The notes below the pieces were generated by a model. It saw only the letters and a list, made by a program, of their open reading frames with translations, had not been told where the DNA came from and ran no database searches. Shown here piece by piece: positions 60,016 through 64,000 of a stretch of 64,000 nucleotides of DNA; within the stretch, counting starts at the first letter, position 1, and each line of letters starts with the position of its first letter. Made by a program: the position numbers and the translations under genes. The DNA comes from Pseudonocardia alaniniphila (GTDB lineage Bacteria > Actinomycetota > Actinomycetes > Mycobacteriales > Pseudonocardiaceae): assembly GCF_022524485.1 (NCBI RefSeq), contig NZ_JAKXMK010000002.1, positions 124,001 through 188,000 of the forward strand, read 5' to 3'.

Positions 60016-60130
60016 AGCATCACCGTAGTGGCTCAGGGTCGCCACGCCGGACTGCCGCGACGGCGCGCGCCGTGTCAAGCCAGTGGCGGCGTCACCCTCT
60101 GTTCATCGGATGTCATCCGCGAGAAACCCC

Positions 60131-60146
60131 AAACTGTATACCGTTT
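60131..60146. promoter_or_regulatory. GTATAC-centred operator before the SIS gene
   Basis: AAACTGTATACCGTTT is symmetric in 14 of 16 positions and lies eight bases before the SIS-domain start codon. An almost identical site is at 61402-61415. The FadR-type GntR protein encoded at 61489-62178 is the likely binder. Confidence 0.65.
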
Positions 60147-60153
60147 GATCGTG

Positions 60154-61317
60154 ATGGCTTCCCGGATCAGATCGACGGCGGGGGTAGACGCGTTGGACGA
60201 CCGGCAGCGTGCGGTCCTCGTGCGCGTCGCCGACGCCGAGCGGGCCGCGATGCTCGCCCTGCCGACCGACGATCCGTGCGACGCCGAGCAGCGCCGCAGG
60301 GTCGAGGCGACCCGCGATGAGCTGCTCGCGCAGCCCGCGGTCGTGGACCGCAACTGGGCGGGCAACCGTGACGTCCTCGACGAGGTCGCGTCGATGATCG
60401 CCGTTCGCGATCTCGACCGCGCCTTCCTCGTGGGAGCGGGCGACTCGCTGGCCGTGATGGCGGCAGCCCGGATCGCGCTGGAGTCGATGCTCGGCGTGCC
60501 GTGCGAGCCGGTGCAGAGCCTCGATCTGGCCTCGTACCTCGCGCCCGCGGTCACCGAGCGGTCGCTCGTGATCGCGCTCTCGCATTCGGGCGAGGCCACG
60601 CGCACGGTGGAGGCCCTGCTCGTCGCGCAGTACGCCGGAGCCCTCACCCTCGCCCTCACCGACACGGCGGGCTCGACCCTCGACGAGGAGAGCAACCACG
60701 CGCTGCACGTCGACGCCACGCGGCTGGGCTGGCCCACCCAGTCGTCCACCGCGGCGCTGGCCCTGCTGTTCCGGCTGGCCGGGCTCGTGGGCCGCGGCCG
60801 CGGTGCGGCCGGAGCCGATGCCCTCCTTGCGGAGCTCGCCATCGTGCCCGGGCTGATGTCGGCGGCACTCGCGATGAGCGACCCGATCGTGGCCGAGGTG
60901 GCGGCGCGGGAGGCCGGGCGGCACATGTACCTGTTCTCCGGCGCCGGGCCGAACTGGGCCTCTGCGGTGCTGGGCGCGGCGACGGTCGAGGAGTGCTCGC
61001 GGGACCACGCCATGGCCGTCCAGCTGGGGGAGTGCCGCCGCTGCAACTCCCGGAAGGCAGACGATCCGCTGTGGCTGCTGGTACCGAGCGGTCCGTCCAT
61101 CGAGAGCGCGGTCGACACGGCCAGGAGGGCGCGCAAGCTCGGTGGGCAGGTCTACGTGGCCACCACCGCGGGTGAGCACGCGTTCGACGGTCTCGCCGAC
61201 GCGGTGGTGCGGTTACCCGACGTCGCCGAGGTGCTGAGCCCATTGCTGTACCTGCTGCCCGCCCAGCTCATGGGCTACCACGTGGCGATGGCGAAGTTCG
61301 CGGCCGCCGGCGCCTGA
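60154..61317 (+). CDS. SIS-domain sugar isomerase/deglycase
   Basis: About 387 residues. Two SIS domains: FLVGAGDSLAVMAAARIALESM with ALSHSGEATRTVEALLVAQ, then YLFSGAGPNWASAVLGAATVEECSRDHAMAVQLGECRRCNSRK and the phosphosugar-binding LVPSGPSIESAVDTARR. The fold is shared by GlmS, AgaS and FrlB; it isomerises or deglycates phosphosugars. ATG 60154 (or the GTG at 60151) lies just after a GTATAC operator, so control by the GntR regulator is very likely. The natural substrate is not determinable. Confidence 0.88.
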   Translation: MASRIRSTAGVDALDDRQRAVLVRVADAERAAMLALPTDDPCDAEQRRRVEATRDELLAQPAVVDRNWAGNRDVLDEVASMIAVRDLDRAFLVGAGDSLAVMAAARIALESMLGVPCEPVQSLDLASYLAPAVTERSLVIALSHSGEATRTVEALLVAQYAGALTLALTDTAGSTLDEESNHALHVDATRLGWPTQSSTAALALLFRLAGLVGRGRGAAGADALLAELAIVPGLMSAALAMSDPIVAEVAAREAGRHMYLFSGAGPNWASAVLGAATVEECSRDHAMAVQLGECRRCNSRKADDPLWLLVPSGPSIESAVDTARRARKLGGQVYVATTAGEHAFDGLADAVVRLPDVAEVLSPLLYLLPAQLMGYHVAMAKFAAAGA

Positions 61318-61383
61318 TCGGCCGTGTCGCAGCGTGCTCGGCTGAATACGGAGCTTGTCGATTGACCCGCCGGAAGCCCGATT

Positions 61384-61415
61384 TTGCCGACGTTGAATAC
61401 AAACTGTATACAGTT
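61384..61415 (+). promoter_or_regulatory. Promoter with GTATAC operator, no obvious gene downstream
   Basis: TTGCCG (61384-61389) and TATACA (61407-61412) are 17 bp apart, and the -10 lies in the perfect palindrome AACTGTATACAGTT (61402-61415). It faces right, into the 3' end of the GntR gene, which runs the other way. So it may make an antisense RNA to GntR or be left from a lost gene. Confidence 0.5.
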
Positions 61416-61488
61416 GCGTAGGTGCAAGCGAGACGCCGCGCCGCGTGGTGTCACCGGCCGGCGCGGCGGCGATGTGAGTCGCGCCTGG

Positions 61489-62178
61489 TCAGGCCGGCTC
61501 GTCGCGGATGTCGCTCGACGCGCGCAGCGCCCGCAACGAGTCGAGCCGGTAGTGCTCGATGTGGGTGTACGCGACGGCCTCCGCCACGCGCTCGTCGCCC
61601 GACTCGATGGCGGCGAGCAGCTCCTCGTGGCCGTTGTGTGCGTGGAGCGGGCCGGGCTCGTGTGTCATGAAGAACAGCCACATCATCCGGCCCGCGAGTG
61701 AGCGCATCACGGCTCGCATCAGCGCGTTGTCGGTGAGATCGACGATCCCCTCGTGGAACCGGGTGCTGTCGTCCGCGATCCGGTAGGCGTCGCCGCTTCC
61801 CAGGCTGCCGCGCGCGGTCTCCAGCGCGGCCCGTAGCGGGGCGATCGAGGCGCCTGCGGCGATCCTGCGCGCGGCGTACCGGGCTGCGCCGACCTCGAGG
61901 CACAGCCGCAGGTCGAACAGGTCGTGCACCGATCTGATCGTCCACGTGGTGACGATCGCGCTGCGGCGGGGCAGTGTGGAGACGAACCCCTCGATCTCCA
62001 GTACGGGCACGGCCTCGCGCAGCGGGACGCGCGATACCTGAAGTTCCTCGGCCAGCCGCTGTTCCGCGAGCCGGGATCCCTGTGGGTAGCGGCCGCGGAT
62101 GATGCCCTCGCGCAGGGTGGCGTAGATCTGGCGCGAGAGCGAATCGGGCCTGGTAGTGGGATCGATCGGCGCCGCCAT
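61489..62178 (-). CDS. GntR-family regulator, FadR (FCD) type
   Basis: About 229 residues. N-terminal winged helix (SRQIYATLREGIIRGRYPQGSRLAEQRLAEELQVS, then PLREAVPVLEIEGFVSTLPRRSAIVT) and a C-terminal FCD domain with metal or acid-binding residues (FDLRLCLEVGAARYAARR, RFHEGIVDLTDN, HNGHEELLAAIESGD). It binds small carboxylates or sugar acids and represses neighbours. ATG 62178 is preferred; a longer frame overlaps the MarR promoter. It is the likely reader of the two GTATAC operators. Confidence 0.91.
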   Translation of the reverse strand: MAAPIDPTTRPDSLSRQIYATLREGIIRGRYPQGSRLAEQRLAEELQVSRVPLREAVPVLEIEGFVSTLPRRSAIVTTWTIRSVHDLFDLRLCLEVGAARYAARRIAAGASIAPLRAALETARGSLGSGDAYRIADDSTRFHEGIVDLTDNALMRAVMRSLAGRMMWLFFMTHEPGPLHAHNGHEELLAAIESGDERVAEAVAYTHIEHYRLDSLRALRASSDIRDEPA

Positions 62179-62230
62179 GACGGGATTGTCCAGCACCGGC
62201 GGGGCTCCCTCCAAGCCGCAGGATCCGCTC

Positions 62231-62291
62231 TTGACCACAGACGCGATCGACTTCACTATGGGAACCTAACTGTTAGGGGCCCTTAGTTAGG
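62231..62291 (+). promoter_or_regulatory. Promoter and operator of the MarR gene
   Basis: TTGACC (62231-62236) and CACTAT (62254-62259) are 17 bp apart. Just downstream, 62265-62291 forms an imperfect palindrome with CCTAAC and TTAGG ends and an AGGGGCCCTT centre. It overlaps the transcription start and the ribosome site GGAG of the MarR gene, so MarR binding should shut off its own expression. Confidence 0.55.
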
Positions 62292-62298
62292 AGAACGC

Positions 62299-62802
62299 GT
62301 GAGCTCAGGACCGAGCGGTGAACGCAGGGACGAAGACCTCGGCGTGCTTCTCGTGTCGGTCTCGGCTCGTCTCACCCGGCTCTACGGCCGGGTGCTCGGG
62401 CAGCTCGACACCCCGTTGACGTTCCGCCAGCACCGGATGCTCCGAAGGGTCTCCGAAGGGCACACGTCGATGGCGGCGCTCGCCGCCTTCGGAAACCTCA
62501 CCGTCCCGACGGTGTCCGAGAGCGTCGAGGTGCTCGTGCGGCGAGGCCTGATGAACCGGCAGGAGAACCCGCAGAACAGGCGGTCGCTCCTGCTGAGCCT
62601 CACTCCGGAGGGGCAGGCCGCCAAGGAGGCGGCCGACGTGGCGCTGGCCGATGCCGGCGAGCAGTTGCTGCAGGCCGTGCCGGAGGAGCGGCGGCAGATC
62701 CTGCAGGAGTCGCTCGCGTCGATCTTCGACGCGGCCACGGAGATCTTCCAGCAGCCGAGCGCGGCCGGCCCGGCGACGGCGGCCGCGCGGGGGTCGAAGT
62801 AG
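62299..62802 (+). CDS. MarR-family transcriptional regulator
   Basis: A 167-residue protein. MarR fold: LTFRQHRMLRRVSEGHTSMAALAAFGNLTVPTVSESVEVLVRRGLMNRQENPQNRRSLLLSLTPEG, with the recognition helix at TVPTVSESVEVL (about 70-81) and the wing at NPQNRRSLLL. GTG 62299 has GGAG five bases upstream. It directly precedes an ABC importer with 27 bp between, so it probably controls uptake of an aromatic or sulfur compound. Confidence 0.92.
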   Translation: MSSGPSGERRDEDLGVLLVSVSARLTRLYGRVLGQLDTPLTFRQHRMLRRVSEGHTSMAALAAFGNLTVPTVSESVEVLVRRGLMNRQENPQNRRSLLLSLTPEGQAAKEAADVALADAGEQLLQAVPEERRQILQESLASIFDAATEIFQQPSAAGPATAAARGSK

Positions 62803-62829
62803 CAGCTACAGGTGCGAGAGGAGATCACA

Positions 62830-63876
62830 ATGAAGTGTTCGAAACGGTGGCGCTGGCAGGTGGCGCTGCTGGGGGTTGCGAGCCTCGCCCTGGCCGCATG
62901 CGGCGGCGGGGGTGGTGATGCGGGCTCACCCGAGGCGGCGAGCTGCGCGCCGCTCACGTCGAAGCAGCCGCTGAAGCTCGGTGTCAACCCGGGTGCGCAG
63001 GATCTCGTCACGTTCGTCATGCAGGAGCAGGGCTTCGCGGCCAAGCACAACCTCGAGGTGACGGTCAGCTCGTTCCAGAACCCCTCCGCGCTGCACGCCG
63101 CGATCGGGCAGCACACCGTCGACGTCGGGTTCGGGGGGCTCACCGCGATGGCGGTGGCCCGTCAGCAGGGGCGCGGCGCGATGATCTTCGACGTCCTGAC
63201 CAGCCCGTCGAACGTCGTGGTGACGCGCAACGATTCCGACATCCGCACCTTCTCCGACCTGCGAGGACGCAAGCTAGGGGCGTTCGGGGGCCGGTCCAGT
63301 GCCACGTTCGCGATCACGTCGATCGTGGCGAAGGAGAAGTACGGGATCGACGATCTCGGCGGCCAGGTCGACATCATCGAGGCCCCCGACGCCGCGATGC
63401 TGGGCCTGCTCGACGCCGGCAACATCGACGCTGCCCTGATCGGCACGACGGCGACGGTGCAGGCCCTGCTCTCGGGCAAGTACCGCACCCTGAGCGACAT
63501 CTCCGAGGACTACCAGGCCGCGTTCGGCAAGCTGCCTGGTCACGTCCTCGGGGCCACCACGGACGAGTACGCGGAATCGCACTGCGGCGTGCTCAACGCG
63601 TTCAGCGGGGCCCTCGACGACACGGTGGCGTTCATCCAGACCGACCCGAACGTCTGGGCCGACTACGCGAAGAAGATCGAGCTGACCGACCCGCGGGCGC
63701 CGCAGATGCTCAAGGAGCGCGTCGGATCGCGCTACATCGCCGACTGGAACCAGGAGCAGGCCGACGCCGAGTCCAAGCTCATCGAGCAGCTCATCCCGGT
63801 GCTCGGCGCGGACAACTTCGTGCCTGCCGTTCCTGAGGGTCTCTTCCGCACCGACCTGCGGACGGCCACGTCATGA
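62830..63876 (+). CDS. ABC-transporter substrate-binding lipoprotein (SsuA/ThiY/TauA type)
   Basis: About 348 residues. The signal ends in the lipobox LAAC with Cys24. The mature protein has the NMT1/SsuA fold: LKLGVNPGAQDLVTFVMQEQGFAAKHNLEV, the ALHAAIGQHTVDVGFGGLTAMAVA helix, then DLRGRKLGAFGGRSSATFAITSIVAKEKYG. These receptors bind aliphatic sulfonates, taurine, pyrimidine precursors or aromatic acids. ATG 62830 follows GAGAGGAGA. Its stop overlaps the permease ATG. Confidence 0.9.
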   Translation: MKCSKRWRWQVALLGVASLALAACGGGGGDAGSPEAASCAPLTSKQPLKLGVNPGAQDLVTFVMQEQGFAAKHNLEVTVSSFQNPSALHAAIGQHTVDVGFGGLTAMAVARQQGRGAMIFDVLTSPSNVVVTRNDSDIRTFSDLRGRKLGAFGGRSSATFAITSIVAKEKYGIDDLGGQVDIIEAPDAAMLGLLDAGNIDAALIGTTATVQALLSGKYRTLSDISEDYQAAFGKLPGHVLGATTDEYAESHCGVLNAFSGALDDTVAFIQTDPNVWADYAKKIELTDPRAPQMLKERVGSRYIADWNQEQADAESKLIEQLIPVLGADNFVPAVPEGLFRTDLRTATS

Positions 63877-64000
63877 GCACGCTGCACAGCGACCGCGAAC
63901 CGGACGTCTCGCTCCCCACGGCCGTGGTGCCGGTCGCGGGTGAGGCCGACCTCGTGCCGGTGGTCCGCCGCTCCTGGCGGGGCGTCTGGCTGCGGGCCAT
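63873..64000 (+). CDS. ABC-transporter permease, 5' part (cut by the window edge)
   Basis: ATG 63873 overlaps the stop of the binding-protein gene as ATGA. The 42 visible codons are a soluble N-terminal tail ending in VRRSWRGVWLRA, where the first membrane helix of a SsuC-like permease would begin. The gene continues past the window. Identified mainly by its position. Confidence 0.7.
   Translation, partial: MSTLHSDREPDVSLPTAVVPVAGEADLVPVVRRSWRGVWLRA

Overview
This is a 64 kb window of very GC-rich DNA. Genes are dense, many start at GTG or TTG, and coding frames throw long shadow ORFs on the opposite strand. Several F420/LLM-type flavoproteins, large-ATPase LuxR regulators, GntR, MarR and TetR regulators, and PaoABC-like molybdenum enzymes point to a soil actinobacterium, probably of the Pseudonocardia type. 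That placement is an inference from gene content; no rRNA or tRNA gene is visible.

Layout. 0.2-5.7 kb: a CLC chloride channel, a MarR regulator, an FGGY sugar kinase, trpC and a TetR regulator. 5.8-6.2 kb: a decayed SDR gene and a 72-bp tandem duplication. 6.3-11.2 kb: an acyl-CoA ligase, a 3-hydroxybenzoate 6-hydroxylase-like monooxygenase, an ArsR/SRPBCC pair with a leaderless operator-promoter, and a LysR regulator. 11.2-16.1 kb: an operon with a full MmgE/PrpD protein, a half-length MmgE/PrpD protein, a frameshifted serine-hydrolase-like gene and an MFS transporter. 16.6-23.7 kb: a divergent catabolic block. On the left arm lie creatininase-family protein, GntR, a 4,5-dihydroxyphthalate-decarboxylase-like protein, an aromatic-acid-type MFS and an LLM monooxygenase. 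On the right arm lie an NRAMP/YcsG-like transporter and a DUF1445/YcsI protein. A 25-bp palindrome sits between the arms. 23.7-25.5 kb: a PIN/RHH toxin-antitoxin pair and a divergent ArsR/SDR pair.

25.58-26.78 kb holds the most unusual object: about six and a half imperfect ~190-bp tandem repeats. Each carries a 69-bp core bounded by perfect or near-perfect 9-bp inverted repeats (TCATGATCA/TGATCATGA) and able to fold into a long interrupted hairpin. The array lies between convergent genes and its last, truncated copy contains the stop codon of the flanking hydrolase.

26.8-41.5 kb: a hydrolase, a membrane protein, a two-gene KASIII/ketoreductase operon in which the KASIII has a ~300-residue N-terminal extension, an RmlC-like/GMC oxidoreductase pair, a salicylate-hydroxylase-like monooxygenase, a methyltransferase, a SodC-like lipoprotein, an SDR lacking the catalytic Tyr and Lys, a 59-residue protein with a duplicated motif, and an acyl-CoA-dehydrogenase-fold flavoprotein. 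40.3-45.3 kb: a PaoABC-like molybdenum aldehyde oxidoreductase operon translationally coupled to a multispanning membrane protein. 45.6-49.1 kb: a DUF998 protein, a hemerythrin, and the KDPG aldolase/KDG kinase pair.

49.1-50.1 kb is a long gene-free stretch before a large LuxR-family ATPase regulator. 52.9-58.3 kb: a GNAT protein, then a tight HxlR/SRPBCC/F420-type LLM/molybdopterin oxidoreductase operon. 58.3-64 kb: a GDSL hydrolase, a STAS protein, a SIS-domain sugar isomerase with GTATAC-centred operators, a FadR-type GntR regulator, a MarR regulator with its own operator-promoter, and the start of an ABC importer cut by the window edge. Overall this is an accessory catabolic region made of small regulator-enzyme-transporter modules, with several signs of gene decay.
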